Below, one piece after another: positions 15,155-23,608 of a stretch of 64,000 nucleotides of DNA. The notes below the pieces were generated by a model. It saw nothing but the letters and a program-made list of their open reading frames with translations, did not search any database and was not told the DNA's origin. The position numbers and the translations under genes were made by a program. Each line of letters begins with the position of its first letter. The first letter of the stretch is position 1. This DNA comes from Nonomuraea indica (GTDB taxonomy: Bacteria > Actinomycetota > Actinomycetes > Streptosporangiales > Streptosporangiaceae): assembly GCF_002850745.1 (NCBI RefSeq), contig NZ_PJOK01000068.1, forward strand, positions 1 to 64,000, written 5' to 3'.

Positions 15155-16309
15155 ATGAGACAGATCCTGGCCGTCACCGCGGGACTGGCCGTCCTGGCCG
15201 CGTCCGCCTGCTCCGCACCCACACCGCCCCGGTCCGACGCCCCGTCGGCCACGCCGACCGGCCCCGCCACCCTGCCCGCCCCCACCGGCCCCCACCCGGT
15301 CGGCACCACCGCCCGGTATCTGAAAGACACCTCCCGCCCCGACCCCTGGAACCTCGACGCCGACGCCAGAGAGCTCAAGGTCACCTTGTGGTATCCGACC
15401 GAGCATCGTGACGGACAGCGGGCACCGTACATGACGCCGAAGGAATCGGAGCTCACCCTGAAGGGCTTGGGCGTCGCGGGCGTGCCGTACGACACGCTGA
15501 GCAAGACCCGCACCAATGCCATCCACAACGCCGAACCCGCAGGGAAGAAGCTGCCGCTGGTGGTGCTCTCCCCCGGCTTCACCAAGCCGATGAGCACTCT
15601 CACGTCCCTGGCCGAGGACCTGGCCAGCCGCGGGTACGTCGTGGCCGGGATCGACCACACCTACGAGAGCTACGCCACGACCTTCCCCGACGGGCGGGTC
15701 ACGGAGTGCCTCGCGTGCGACAGCGACACCGACCCCGGCTTCGGCACGGGGGCGGTCCAGGGCCGGGCGGCCGACGTCTCCTTCGTCCTCGACCAGCTGA
15801 CATCGAAGCGGAACGACTCTGGCCTGATCGACCGCTCCAGAATCGCGATGGCGGGCCAGTCGCTCGGCGGGGCCGCCGCCGTGGCGGCCATGCTGAAGGA
15901 CTCTCGGATACGCGCCGGAATCGACATGGACGGCACCACCTACGCCCGGATCCCCAAGAGCGGGTTCTCCCGGCCGTTCATGTTCATGGGTTCGCCGCGG
16001 CACGTCCCCGGCGGCCGCGACAATTCATGGAGCCGCGACTGGAAGCTGCTGACCGGGTGGAAGCGCTGGCTCGTGCTGTCGGGCGCGGACCACCAGTCCT
16101 TCACCGACGGCCCTCTGCTGGCGGGCGCCCTCGGCATCAAGCCCGCCTACGGCCTTCTGCCCGCGGCGCGGTCCGCCGAGCTCACCCGCACGTACGTGAC
16201 GGCCTTCCTCGACCAGCACCTGAAGTCGCAGCGGCAGCCCCTCCTGAACGAACCGTCATCGCGCTACCCCGAGGTCACGTTCTGCCCCGCGACCTGCGGT
16301 CAGTCCTGA
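15155..16309 (+). CDS. PAF-acetylhydrolase-like alpha/beta hydrolase lipoprotein
   Basis: The 384-residue protein starts with a lipoprotein signal (AVLAASAC) and is exported. The catalytic part resembles bacterial platelet-activating-factor acetylhydrolase/dienelactone hydrolases: LPLVVLSPGFTKPMSTLTSL forms the oxyanion region, MAGQSLGGAAAV the nucleophile elbow, IDMDGTTY the acid strand and SGADHQSFTD the catalytic His. It would hydrolyse short-chain esters or oxidised lipids at the cell surface. It follows the S41 gene after 12 bp and is the last gene of the GntR-ABC operon. Confidence 0.85.
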   Translation: MRQILAVTAGLAVLAASACSAPTPPRSDAPSATPTGPATLPAPTGPHPVGTTARYLKDTSRPDPWNLDADARELKVTLWYPTEHRDGQRAPYMTPKESELTLKGLGVAGVPYDTLSKTRTNAIHNAEPAGKKLPLVVLSPGFTKPMSTLTSLAEDLASRGYVVAGIDHTYESYATTFPDGRVTECLACDSDTDPGFGTGAVQGRAADVSFVLDQLTSKRNDSGLIDRSRIAMAGQSLGGAAAVAAMLKDSRIRAGIDMDGTTYARIPKSGFSRPFMFMGSPRHVPGGRDNSWSRDWKLLTGWKRWLVLSGADHQSFTDGPLLAGALGIKPAYGLLPAARSAELTRTYVTAFLDQHLKSQRQPLLNEPSSRYPEVTFCPATCGQS

Positions 16310-16523
16310 GGCCCCGCGCGCTGCCCGAAGCCGTCGGGGAATGCTGAGGCGGCTCGCCAGGCATTCAGAGGATGTGAGAAGAGGACGACACCGCGCCGCC
16401 CACTCTCCCCACCGACAGACACCCCGGAGCGGTGCGACGCGACCACGGCCAGGCCGTCTTCTGTAACGAGGACCGCGTCTGGCCTCTGACCAGCCCTGTC
16501 AGCCCCTCCCGCGTCCTTGGTCT

Positions 16524-16653
16524 GCCCCCGTACAGGCTTGACACACGAGGGGTCGTCGATCCGCGACTGCTCGGCCAGGTATTCCACCACCGGCCACGGC
16601 ATCTCCCAGGGATCTTCCAGGGTGATCTCTGCGGCGGTACGGGCGTGCCACCG
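16524..16653 (-). pseudogene. Possible Tn3-type transposase (DUF4158-like) fragment
   Basis: Reading leftward, one frame gives WHARTAAEITLEDPWEMPWP followed by VVEYLAEQ and DDPSCVK. As I recall, this resembles the N-terminal DUF4158 region of Tn3-family transposases. There is no start and the frame dissolves after about 43 residues. Its junction with the DUF4132 gene at about 16660-16690 is where that gene loses its C-terminal half, so it probably records the truncating event. The identification rests on a short segment. Confidence 0.35.
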
Positions 16654-16675
16654 CGTCTCGGGTGCGCCTGCGTGG

Positions 16676-18277
16676 TTACGGGCGCGCCCTCGCCGCAGCG
16701 TCCCGGACCGCGTGGTCCGGGATCGTCTCCGCCAGTTCGTCCAGCACCTCCAGCGCCTCCGCGGTCCCGATCCGGGCGATGGCGTCGATCGCCTTGACCG
16801 CGCGGGCCCTGGCGCCCCGTGCCACCCAGCCGGGGATCAGGGCGGCCAGGTCGCGGGCCGTCCGGCCGTCGCCGAGCCATCCCAGCGCGGGCAGCGCCCA
16901 GGCATCGCCGTGCAGGAACAGCGCCCAGCCCAGGTCGGCCAGCGAGCGCCGGTCGCAGGCCTCGCGGACCGCGTCCAGCCGCTCGTCCGGCTTCTTGGCC
17001 AGCGCGACGAGCCTCCTGGTCGCGTCGGCGGGCAGGGCCCGGCCGCCCTTGAGCAGCACCTGCGGCAGGACATCGGGATCGGCGTACGCGGGCAGCCGGG
17101 CCGCCCGCCCCGGCGCGGTCAGCACGGCCGGGACGTCCTCGCCGGGCGCGTCCGGCACCCGCGGCACCGGGTCTGCGCCGGGCAGCTCCGGATGCGCCTT
17201 GAGGTGCATGCGAAGCAGCCCGGAGGCAAGGAGCGCCGACATCGAGTCGCTCGCGGCCACCGCGGACAGCACCCGCGCCGCCCGCACAGGGAAGCGCTCC
17301 ATCGCCGCGAGCAGGTACTCACCCGCGAACTCCCGCTCGTACCGCTCCAGCAGCAGTTTGAACGCCTCGTCGCTCGGGATCAGGGAGATCAGCTCCACGA
17401 ACCGCTCCCGCCACGGCTTGTAGATCCTGAGCCGGTCCCAGGCGTCGACCAGGACCGGGGCGGCCGCCGGGCCCAAGCCGTCGGCCATCGTGGCGCGCAT
17501 CCCGTACGTGAACGCGTCGAAGTCGGACTCCTCCAGCCGCCAGCCGAGCAGTTCGAGGTGCCGCGGCGTGCTCACCGACGCCCACAGCCGTTCGCGGTAG
17601 AAGGCGTTCGAGCCCCACTCGGCGGACGGCGGGTTGACGCAGCACTCGTCCACCCAGTCGTGCCGGGTGGGCACCAGGTAGGAGGCCACGAGCCGCCGGG
17701 AGCGGGTGCCGCGGTGCGCGGCCAGCCGTTCCACCGCCCGCTGGTACTCCTCTTCGGGGCAGAAGGCCAGCAGGCCCCGGACCCGGCGCAGGCTCACGGA
17801 GTCGACCTGCCGAAGGGATTTCAGCGGGTTCAGGTCCTCCGCCGAGGAGGCGATGCCGCTCAGCTCGGCGAGCGCGCAGGCGGCGAAGGCGAGCCCACGG
17901 GAGGCGATCCACCCGTCGGTGAAGGTCCGCTGGGTCTCACGCCTGTTGTCGACGCAGCCGACGATGGATGCGATCGCCGCCGCTCCGGCGGGGTCATCGG
18001 TGCCGCTGAGGTACGCCCGCGCGTGCGCGACCAGGGCCTTGTCGCTCCTGCCGGCCGACAGCACGGCCTCGATGCGGTCGCGGTGCTTCTCGGTCAGCTT
18101 CGCTGCCACGTCCGCGGCGCCGGGGTCGACGGTGTCGCCGGGCGCGACCTCGCCCAGCGCCCGGTCGGAGACGCCCGGTTCCGCGGGGAGCGCGCCGCCC
18201 CGCCGGGGGTGCAAGTCTCGGCGCAGGGGCTCGGAGAGGACCAGGACGTCCTCGGCCGGGGGGAAGTGATCATCCAT
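16676..18277 (-). CDS. DUF4132-type protein, probably truncated to its HEAT-like part
   Basis: The 533-residue product begins with a segment ending LHPRRGG that I associate with actinobacterial DUF4132 proteins, and continues with HEAT-like helical repeats (VSTPRHLELLGWRLEESDF; AIDAIARIGTAEALEVLDEL). Full-length relatives are about twice as long and carry the DUF4132 domain C-terminally. Here the frame ends RDAAARARP, in the middle of a repeat, at the border of a possible Tn3 fragment. The protein is therefore probably a truncated gene that still has an open frame. Function of the family is unknown. Confidence 0.65.
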   Translation of the reverse strand: MDDHFPPAEDVLVLSEPLRRDLHPRRGGALPAEPGVSDRALGEVAPGDTVDPGAADVAAKLTEKHRDRIEAVLSAGRSDKALVAHARAYLSGTDDPAGAAAIASIVGCVDNRRETQRTFTDGWIASRGLAFAACALAELSGIASSAEDLNPLKSLRQVDSVSLRRVRGLLAFCPEEEYQRAVERLAAHRGTRSRRLVASYLVPTRHDWVDECCVNPPSAEWGSNAFYRERLWASVSTPRHLELLGWRLEESDFDAFTYGMRATMADGLGPAAAPVLVDAWDRLRIYKPWRERFVELISLIPSDEAFKLLLERYEREFAGEYLLAAMERFPVRAARVLSAVAASDSMSALLASGLLRMHLKAHPELPGADPVPRVPDAPGEDVPAVLTAPGRAARLPAYADPDVLPQVLLKGGRALPADATRRLVALAKKPDERLDAVREACDRRSLADLGWALFLHGDAWALPALGWLGDGRTARDLAALIPGWVARGARARAVKAIDAIARIGTAEALEVLDELAETIPDHAVRDAAARARP

Positions 18278-18336
18278 GGCGGATCACCGTAGCGGAGCGG
18301 GGTGACACTCCCCCGTTCCGGCAGATCGGCCAAGAC

Positions 18337-18364
18337 CCGGGCACGTCCCTCGGGACGTGCCCGG
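18337..18364 (-). terminator. 12-bp perfect hairpin after the NmrA-like gene
   Basis: CCGGGCACGTCC (18337-18348) pairs perfectly with GGACGTGCCCGG (18353-18364) around CTCG. It lies 24 nt beyond the stop of the leftward NmrA-like gene and before the start of the DUF4132 gene, so it should end the ECF41-controlled operon transcript. Confidence 0.7.
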
Positions 18365-18388
18365 CGGCCGGCAGGTGCCGCCTGTCCG

Positions 18389-19228
18389 TCAGGTCGACGC
18401 CGTTCCGAAGGCGGCGGTGTGGTCGGCGACCCATTGTGCGTAGGTGAAGGGCGGTCGGCCGGTCACGTGTTCGACCGTCGGCAGGACCTCCGCGGTCTTG
18501 CCGACTCTCGCGGTGAGCGCGTCGACGTAATCGTCGATCCCCTGGGCGGGCATGCCGAGCCGGGCCATCTCGTCCCGGAACCAGTCCTCGGACTGCTCCT
18601 GCCACCGCAAGGGCCGCCCGATGGCCTCCGCGATGATGCCCAGCCGGTCGATCTGGGTCAGCGACTGCGGCCCGGTCACCGAGTACCCCTCGCCGGTACG
18701 CCCGTCGAGGAGACTGCGGACGGCGACCGCGGCGATGTCGCGCGGGTCGACCGGGGCCGTCGCGGCGTCGCCGTACCGTCCGCGCACGACATCGCCGTCG
18801 ATGATCTGGGATGCCCAGACCAGATCGTTGGTCGTGAACCCGTCAGGCCGCACGAAGGTCCATGGCAACCCGGACGCTTGGACGGATCGTTCGAGCCGCA
18901 GGTGCGCCTCGCCGACCCAGCCGGGCACAGACCACGTGACGGATATCGAGGACAGCATCACGAGATGCCGCAGGCCGGCTCGCTCCGCCACGTCGAGGAA
19001 CCCGTCGACCCCGTGGAGAACGGGGAACAGGAAGGCCCGCTCGATGCCGGACAGAGCCTCCGTCAGGGTCTCCGGCCGGGTCAGGTCGCCGGTCGCGACT
19101 TCGACCTGGTCGGGAAACGCCTGGCCGCTGGGGTTGCGCGTGATGACGCGGACCTTCTCACCCTCCTCCAGGAGTTGGCGGACGACGTTGGAACCGACGT
19201 TTCCGCCGGCACCGGTTACCAGGATCAT
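18389..19228 (-). CDS. NmrA-like NAD(P)-binding protein (SDR a-type)
   Basis: The 279-residue protein begins MILVTGAGGNVGSNVVRQLL, a glycine-rich NAD(P) motif of the atypical SDR/NmrA family, followed by VRVITRNP and a C-terminal substrate region with YSVTGPQSLT. The active-site YxxxK of classical SDRs is not evident, fitting redox-sensor or quinone-reductase-like members. ATG 19228 is chosen because AGGAGAT precedes it and the frame upstream of it is not protein-like. It is the last gene of a leftward set (sigma factor, CMD protein, DoxX, NmrA) and matches the 'oxidoreductase/epimerase' partner class known for ECF41 sigma factors. Confidence 0.88.
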   Translation of the reverse strand: MILVTGAGGNVGSNVVRQLLEEGEKVRVITRNPSGQAFPDQVEVATGDLTRPETLTEALSGIERAFLFPVLHGVDGFLDVAERAGLRHLVMLSSISVTWSVPGWVGEAHLRLERSVQASGLPWTFVRPDGFTTNDLVWASQIIDGDVVRGRYGDAATAPVDPRDIAAVAVRSLLDGRTGEGYSVTGPQSLTQIDRLGIIAEAIGRPLRWQEQSEDWFRDEMARLGMPAQGIDDYVDALTARVGKTAEVLPTVEHVTGRPPFTYAQWVADHTAAFGTAST

Positions 19229-19302
19229 GATGGAGATCTCCTTTGGTTTCGCTTGTTGTGTGCACCGACGACGAACCTCACCCGACCCCGCACGCGAGGG
19301 CA

Positions 19303-19689
19303 TCAGCCGATGAAGGACTCGGGGCCGAAGAAGCGGCCCCACGCCACGAAAGCGGCCAGGGCGAGATAGACCACGTCGCCCACGACCGTTGCCCTCTCGC
19401 CACGACGGAGGCGCGTGATGATCGCGCCAACGAACAACAGCGCCGCGCCTGTCGCGGCCAACGGAACGAGAACCGGCGCGATGCCGAGTACGGCGGGCAG
19501 GATCAGTCCCACCGCGGCCAGGAACTCGAGGCCTCCGATGGCCTTGAGAGCACCGGGGCTGAAGTCTTCGACCCATCGGGTCGCGGCGCCGAAGCCGGCC
19601 ATCTTCTCCTTGGGCACGAACAGCTTGGCGCTGCTGACCAGCAAGGCGGCGGCCAGTAGTCCGGCGACGATCCAGAGTGCGATGTTCAT
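19303..19689 (-). CDS. DoxX-family membrane protein
   Basis: The 128-residue protein has four predicted membrane helices: IALWIVAGLLAAALLVSSAKL, LEFLAAVGLILPAVLGIA, LVPLAATGAALLFVGAIIT and VVYLALAAFVAWG. It carries the DoxX-type motif GALKAIGGLEFLAAVGL. Such proteins are linked to thiol-redox homeostasis in actinobacteria. It sits 92 bp behind the CMD gene and 74 bp before the NmrA-like gene and is probably transcribed with them. Confidence 0.85.
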   Translation of the reverse strand: MNIALWIVAGLLAAALLVSSAKLFVPKEKMAGFGAATRWVEDFSPGALKAIGGLEFLAAVGLILPAVLGIAPVLVPLAATGAALLFVGAIITRLRRGERATVVGDVVYLALAAFVAWGRFFGPESFIG

Positions 19690-19781
19690 GAGTTCGTCCT
19701 TGGCCCAATGTCGGGGGGTGACGAACGGGCCCGGGGTCGTCCCAGGTCCGCCCGCGAGTCTGAGGGGGGAGGATGTCCGCG

Positions 19782-20252
19782 TCAGCCGAACTGGCCGGGC
19801 TGGTACTCGCCGCCGGGCGTCCGGGTGATCACGTTCAGCCGGTTGAAGGCGTTGATCACACAGATCTGGGCCACCAGGGCCATCAGCTGATCCTCGTCGA
19901 AGTGCTTCGCCGCGTTCGCCCACGCCTCGTCGGTGACGCCGCTGGAGTCGGCGAGGCGGGTGCCCTGCTCGGTGAGTTCCAGCGCTGCCCGCTCCGCCTC
20001 GGTGTAGACGGTCGTCTCCCGCCATGCCCCAACCAGGTTGATCCGCACCATGCTCTCGCCGGCGGCCGCGGCGTCCTTGGTGTGCATGTCCAGGCAGCCG
20101 CCGCAGCCGTTGATCTGGCTGGCGCGGATCTTCACCAGCTCCTGCACCGCCTTCGGCAGAGCCGAGTCGGTGATGACCTTGTTCGACGAGATGATGTACT
20201 TGGCCCACTTCGCCCCGACCTCGTTGACCATGGGGTTGATCCGGGTTTCCAT
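19782..20252 (-). CDS. Carboxymuconolactone decarboxylase/AhpD-family protein
   Basis: The 156-residue protein has the AhpD-like core INGCGGCLDMHTKDA near residue 50: the CxxC pair, and the His a few residues later, form the alkylhydroperoxidase active site. The following helices are typical of the CMD fold (hexamer-forming, cytoplasmic). It is the immediate neighbour of an ECF41-type sigma factor, exactly the partner described for this sigma group, and is preceded by a matching promoter at 20290-20316. Expected role: reduction of peroxides or a related thiol-dependent reaction. Confidence 0.92.
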   Translation of the reverse strand: METRINPMVNEVGAKWAKYIISSNKVITDSALPKAVQELVKIRASQINGCGGCLDMHTKDAAAAGESMVRINLVGAWRETTVYTEAERAALELTEQGTRLADSSGVTDEAWANAAKHFDEDQLMALVAQICVINAFNRLNVITRTPGGEYQPGQFG

Positions 20253-20289
20253 CTCGATCTCCTTCGTCTTCGGATGCTTGCACCACTAC

Positions 20290-20316
20290 GACGAGGCACA
20301 CCGCCAAGAAGTAACA
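20290..20316 (-). promoter_or_regulatory. ECF41-type promoter upstream of the CMD gene
   Basis: On the reverse strand TGTTAC (20316-20311) and CGTC (20293-20290) are separated by 17 bases, with 37 bases from the CGTC to the start codon. ECF41 promoters are known to have TGTCACA at -35 and CGTC at -10, and an element with the same spacing and distance lies before the sigma gene itself. Confidence 0.65.
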
Positions 20317-20337
20317 ACCCCATGCGCGGGACGTGCG

Positions 20338-21219
20338 CTACGCGGGTCGCGCGGGCAGACCCATGGTGTCGAGGAGCTTGCGGTCGCTCACGGTAAGAAG
20401 CTCGACGATCCGGCCGTCGACCACGGTGCACGCCACCACGCCGAGCACCTTGTCTCTCGCTCCCCAGGCCACGAACCCGGGCTCGCCGTTGACCAGAGCC
20501 GGCAGCACCGAGGTCATCGACCGGATGCCGCGCAGGATCGGACCGGCCACCTCGGCAGCCCCGACTGTGGTCGTCACGCCCTGTGGGTGGTACGTGCGCC
20601 AGGTCACCTTCGGATCGAGCAGCCGTACGAGCCCTTCGAAGTCCCCGTTCTGCGCCGCGGCAAGAAAGGCGTCGACCACTGCGCGCTGCCGCCGCGGCTC
20701 CTGCTCCGGCCGCGGTGTGCCCTGCACCTTCCGGCGGGCCCGGCTGGCGAGCATCTTGGTCGCGTCGGTGGACCGCCCGATGATCTCGCCGATCTCGGCG
20801 AAGGGCACCGCGAACATGTCATGCAGGACGAACGCCAGCCGTTCGGTGGGCGTGAGGGTGTCGAGCACCACCAGCAGCGCCAGCCCGACCGACTCGGCGA
20901 GCATCACGTCGTCCTCGGGTGCCGCCCCGCCGTCCACGGTCACCACCAGCTCGGGCAGCCGGTCTTCGTACGACAGCTCGGCCTGGGTGGTGCGCGAGCG
21001 GAGCACGTCGATGCAGACCCGGCCGACCACCGTGGTCAGCCAGCCGGCCAGGTTGTCGATCGCGGCCGCGTCCTGCCGCGCCAGCCGGATCCACGCCTCC
21101 TGCACCGCGTCCTCGGCGTCCACCCGCGACCCGAGCATCCGGTAGGCGACCGCCACCAGGCGCTCACGCTGCTGTTCGAAGGCTCCAGCCAGTGCTTCGT
21201 GCGGACCTGGTCCGGCCAT
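20338..21219 (-). CDS. ECF41-type RNA polymerase sigma factor with SnoaL-like C-terminal domain
   Basis: The 293-residue protein is longer than ordinary ECF sigma factors. Sigma2 (LVAVAYRMLGSRVDAEDAVQ) and sigma4 (MFAVPFAEIGEIIGRSTDAT, then MLASRARRKVQ) are followed by about 110 residues of SnoaL/NTF2-like fold. This is the fused regulatory domain typical of ECF41 (SigJ-like) factors, which have no anti-sigma factor. It includes FVAWGARDKVLGVV and the ending TVSDRKLL. It probably activates its own promoter and the CMD-DoxX-NmrA genes. Confidence 0.93.
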   Translation of the reverse strand: MAGPGPHEALAGAFEQQRERLVAVAYRMLGSRVDAEDAVQEAWIRLARQDAAAIDNLAGWLTTVVGRVCIDVLRSRTTQAELSYEDRLPELVVTVDGGAAPEDDVMLAESVGLALLVVLDTLTPTERLAFVLHDMFAVPFAEIGEIIGRSTDATKMLASRARRKVQGTPRPEQEPRRQRAVVDAFLAAAQNGDFEGLVRLLDPKVTWRTYHPQGVTTTVGAAEVAGPILRGIRSMTSVLPALVNGEPGFVAWGARDKVLGVVACTVVDGRIVELLTVSDRKLLDTMGLPARPA

Positions 21220-21256
21220 GTTGTTACCTTCCTTGCGCGAACTCCGTCATGGTAAT

Positions 21257-21283
21257 GACGGGCCCGAAGGCGCCGAGGTAACC
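21257..21283 (-). promoter_or_regulatory. ECF41-type autoregulatory promoter
   Basis: On the reverse strand GGTTAC (21283-21278) and CGTC (21260-21257) are separated by 17 bases, and the CGTC lies 37 bases from the sigma-factor start. This is the same geometry as the element before the CMD gene, which supports autoregulation. Confidence 0.6.
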
Positions 21284-21578
21284 GTTCGACGCGCAGCGGG
21301 CACAACAAGGCAGGGTCAGCGCACTGGAAGTCAGGACAGGGAACGTCAGATCGGCCGAAGAAAGCTGCTTGTCACTTCGTGGCAGCTGCATCGATCAGCC
21401 CGTACCTGGCGAGCGTCATCGACCCTCGGCCGCGAAGAAGGCACTCAACCGGCGCCAGTGGGCGAGGGACGAGGCGCTGCGGCAGCGGGAACACGACGTC
21501 ATCACGACCGCCGAGCGGCGGTGCGCCTCTGCCCCGGAGCACCGACCGCGGACCCGCCCCGTACTGCGGGACAGGGAG

Positions 21579-22040
21579 ATGTTGTGGGTGGCGGAGCTGG
21601 GCATGCTCGTCATCTGGGAGGAAGGATCGGAGGACGACGTCCACCCGTCATCTCTCGACAAGGCCTCCGCCAACAAGCTGGTCGGAGCCACACCCGGCGA
21701 CCTCACCATTCTCACCGCCGACACCGACAAGCACGTCTGCGTCGCCGTCGAGGCGTACGCCAGACGCCCTCCCGTGGAGGTCGAAGGCTGGGAGAAGGTC
21801 GTCGAGGTCGGATATCGGAGCACCGCCGGAGAGATGGTGTTCACCGGCGAGGACGAGGACGGGAACATGATCGAGGTCGACGAACTACCCGATCTGGCCA
21901 TCCGCGGCACCGGTCGCTACCGGGTGCGGGTCCACATGCGAGGGGCGAAAGCGGCTCTGGCCGACGACGGAGACGCTCGGCAGCACTTCCTCGTCGTCGT
22001 CTATCCCGGGGACTCCAGGCAGACCGAGATCTACAGATAG
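21579..22040 (+). CDS. Hypothetical cytoplasmic protein
   Basis: From ATG 21579 the frame encodes 153 residues starting MLWVAELGMLVIWEEGSED, acidic and apparently globular, with beta-rich segments (GDLTILTADTDKHVCVAVEAY; HFLVVVYPGDS). A longer form from TTG 21369 is possible, but the extra 70 residues are Arg/Gln-rich and lack a ribosome site. I do not recognise a family. It is transcribed divergently from the sigma gene. Confidence 0.55.
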   Translation: MLWVAELGMLVIWEEGSEDDVHPSSLDKASANKLVGATPGDLTILTADTDKHVCVAVEAYARRPPVEVEGWEKVVEVGYRSTAGEMVFTGEDEDGNMIEVDELPDLAIRGTGRYRVRVHMRGAKAALADDGDARQHFLVVVYPGDSRQTEIYR

Positions 22041-22280
22041 CTCCGCGTTCGAGGCGTGCGCCTCGCCGGTGAGGAACTCACCGATCGACTGTACGGTGCG
22101 TGGCCAGGCGGCCGCTGACGCGGGTGATCGTCGAACGCAGCGACCCTCCGAGCCCGACGGCGCTCTCCCGCGGAGGAAGAGATCATCTCGATGCCCGGCA
22201 GCGCCCGCCGTCTTCCGCTGAACGTCGATCGCCCGGCGATCTACGCCGACGCCGTCGAGGCATGCCTCCGCTCGGCAGAC

Positions 22281-22628
22281 TCAGCGGCAGGTCAGGTTGA
22301 CGGCCAGCGCGGCCACCGCCGCGCAGAAGAAGAGGGTCCAGGGGGCGAAGTGGTGATCCCTGACCCGGAGGTGTGCTGCGAACGCGCCGAGGAAGTACAG
22401 GACGAGCCCGCCGGCGGCGAGCGTGCCCAGGATCGGTACGGCGATGCCGGCCAGCAGCCCCAGCGTCCCGGCGGCCAGCAGCACGCCCAACGGGCGCGTC
22501 CAGGACCGGGGCACGCCCAGCTTGTCCGCCTGGCTCCTGGGGTGGTCGTGGCCGATGAGGTTGGCGATGGCCGCCATGCCGTTGAGCGTCGCGACGAGGA
22601 GCGTAATCGTGAGATAGACGGCGAACAT
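22281..22628 (-). CDS. Second DoxX-family membrane protein
   Basis: The 115-residue protein has four hydrophobic segments (TITLLVATLNGMAAIANLIG, LGVLLAAGTLGLLAGIAV, LAAGGLVLYFLGAFAAHL, LFFCAAVAALAVNL) and a DoxX-like motif with the segment ADKLGVPRS. ATG 22628 is chosen because the upstream extension is not membrane-protein-like and AGAGAAA precedes it. It lies 95 bp behind the second SigJ-type sigma factor and has an ECF41-like promoter in that gap. Confidence 0.78.
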   Translation of the reverse strand: MFAVYLTITLLVATLNGMAAIANLIGHDHPRSQADKLGVPRSWTRPLGVLLAAGTLGLLAGIAVPILGTLAAGGLVLYFLGAFAAHLRVRDHHFAPWTLFFCAAVAALAVNLTCR

Positions 22629-22677
22629 CGAGGTTTCTCTTTTCCATGAGAACGATCGGGTGGTTGATCGCCTCACG

Positions 22678-22704
22678 GACGAGACGGCTGCCCAAGGAGT
22701 GACG
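22678..22704 (-). promoter_or_regulatory. ECF41-type promoter before the second DoxX gene
   Basis: On the reverse strand CGTCAC (22704-22699) and CGTC (22681-22678) are separated by 17 bases, and the start codon lies 49 bases beyond. GTCAC is closer to the known -35 consensus TGTCACA than the two sites near 20.3 and 21.3 kb. Confidence 0.6.
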
Positions 22705-22723
22705 GGCCACCGTGTGATCTGCG

Positions 22724-23608
22724 TCACAGCGCGACGCCGGTCAGCTTCTCCGGATTGCTGACCACATGGATCGCCTCGATCGTTCCCTCCACCAGGTGGA
22801 GGGTGACCGCCAGCACCGGTCTGCGCCCGGCGTGGATGATGATTCCCGGGCCGCCGTTGACCTGGAAAACCTGTGCCCGCGAGCCGTGCGGCCGTTGTGC
22901 CGACAGGACGACGACGGCGCGGGCCACACGCTCGCGGCCGTGGATGGCGGTGCGAGGGGCGCCGGTGAGTCCGCCACCGTCGCTCACCATGGTCACATCC
23001 GGCGCCAATACCTCCATCAGGGCCTTCAGGTCGCCGCCGAGACAGGCGGCCAGAAACCGTTCGGTGGCCTGCCGCCTGGTCGCCTGATCGGTGTCATAGC
23101 GGCGGTGCCGCGTCTCCACCGCCTTCCTGGCGCGGAGCGCTATCTGGCGCACCGTCGCATGTTTGCGCCCGACGAAGTGCGCTATCTCGTGGTGGCCGTA
23201 CCCGAAGGCCTCGCTGAGCACGAATACCGCGCGTTCCACGGGGGAGAGCGTCTCCAGCACCAGCAGCATCGCCGTCGACACCGACTCCTTGAGCAGGGCG
23301 TTCTGCGCAGCATCCACATCGGTCAGAATCGGCTCGGGGAGCCACGATCCCACATAGGACTCCCGCCGCACACGCGCGCTGCGCAGCCGGTCGATCGCCA
23401 GCCGGGTGGCCACCCGGACCAGATAGCCTTCGGCGTCCGCAACGGTCGCCACATCGATGCGGCTCCAGCGCAACCACGCGTCCTGCACCACGTCTTCGGC
23501 TTCGGTGACGCTGCCGAGCACCCGGTAGGCCACAGCGTGCAGCAGGCTGCGGTGCTCGGTGAACGCCCGCTCGACCGCCGGCTGGTGCGCCTCTGGGCGG
23601 CCGTGCAT
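22724..23608 (-). CDS. SigJ/ECF41-type sigma factor with SnoaL-like domain
   Basis: The 294-residue protein has sigma2 (LLHAVAYRVLGSVTEAEDVV and LRWSRID), sigma4 (ETLSPVERAVFVLSEAFGYG, IAHFVGRKHATVRQIALRAR) and a C-terminal SnoaL-like domain (FLAACLGGDLKALMEVLAPD ... IIIHAGRRPVLAV). ATG 23608 follows AGGAAGGAC and is preferred over the longer frame from 23659. It is a second, divergent copy of the same sigma class as the gene at 20.3 kb and is paired with a DoxX gene. Confidence 0.9.
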   Translation of the reverse strand: MHGRPEAHQPAVERAFTEHRSLLHAVAYRVLGSVTEAEDVVQDAWLRWSRIDVATVADAEGYLVRVATRLAIDRLRSARVRRESYVGSWLPEPILTDVDAAQNALLKESVSTAMLLVLETLSPVERAVFVLSEAFGYGHHEIAHFVGRKHATVRQIALRARKAVETRHRRYDTDQATRRQATERFLAACLGGDLKALMEVLAPDVTMVSDGGGLTGAPRTAIHGRERVARAVVVLSAQRPHGSRAQVFQVNGGPGIIIHAGRRPVLAVTLHLVEGTIEAIHVVSNPEKLTGVAL

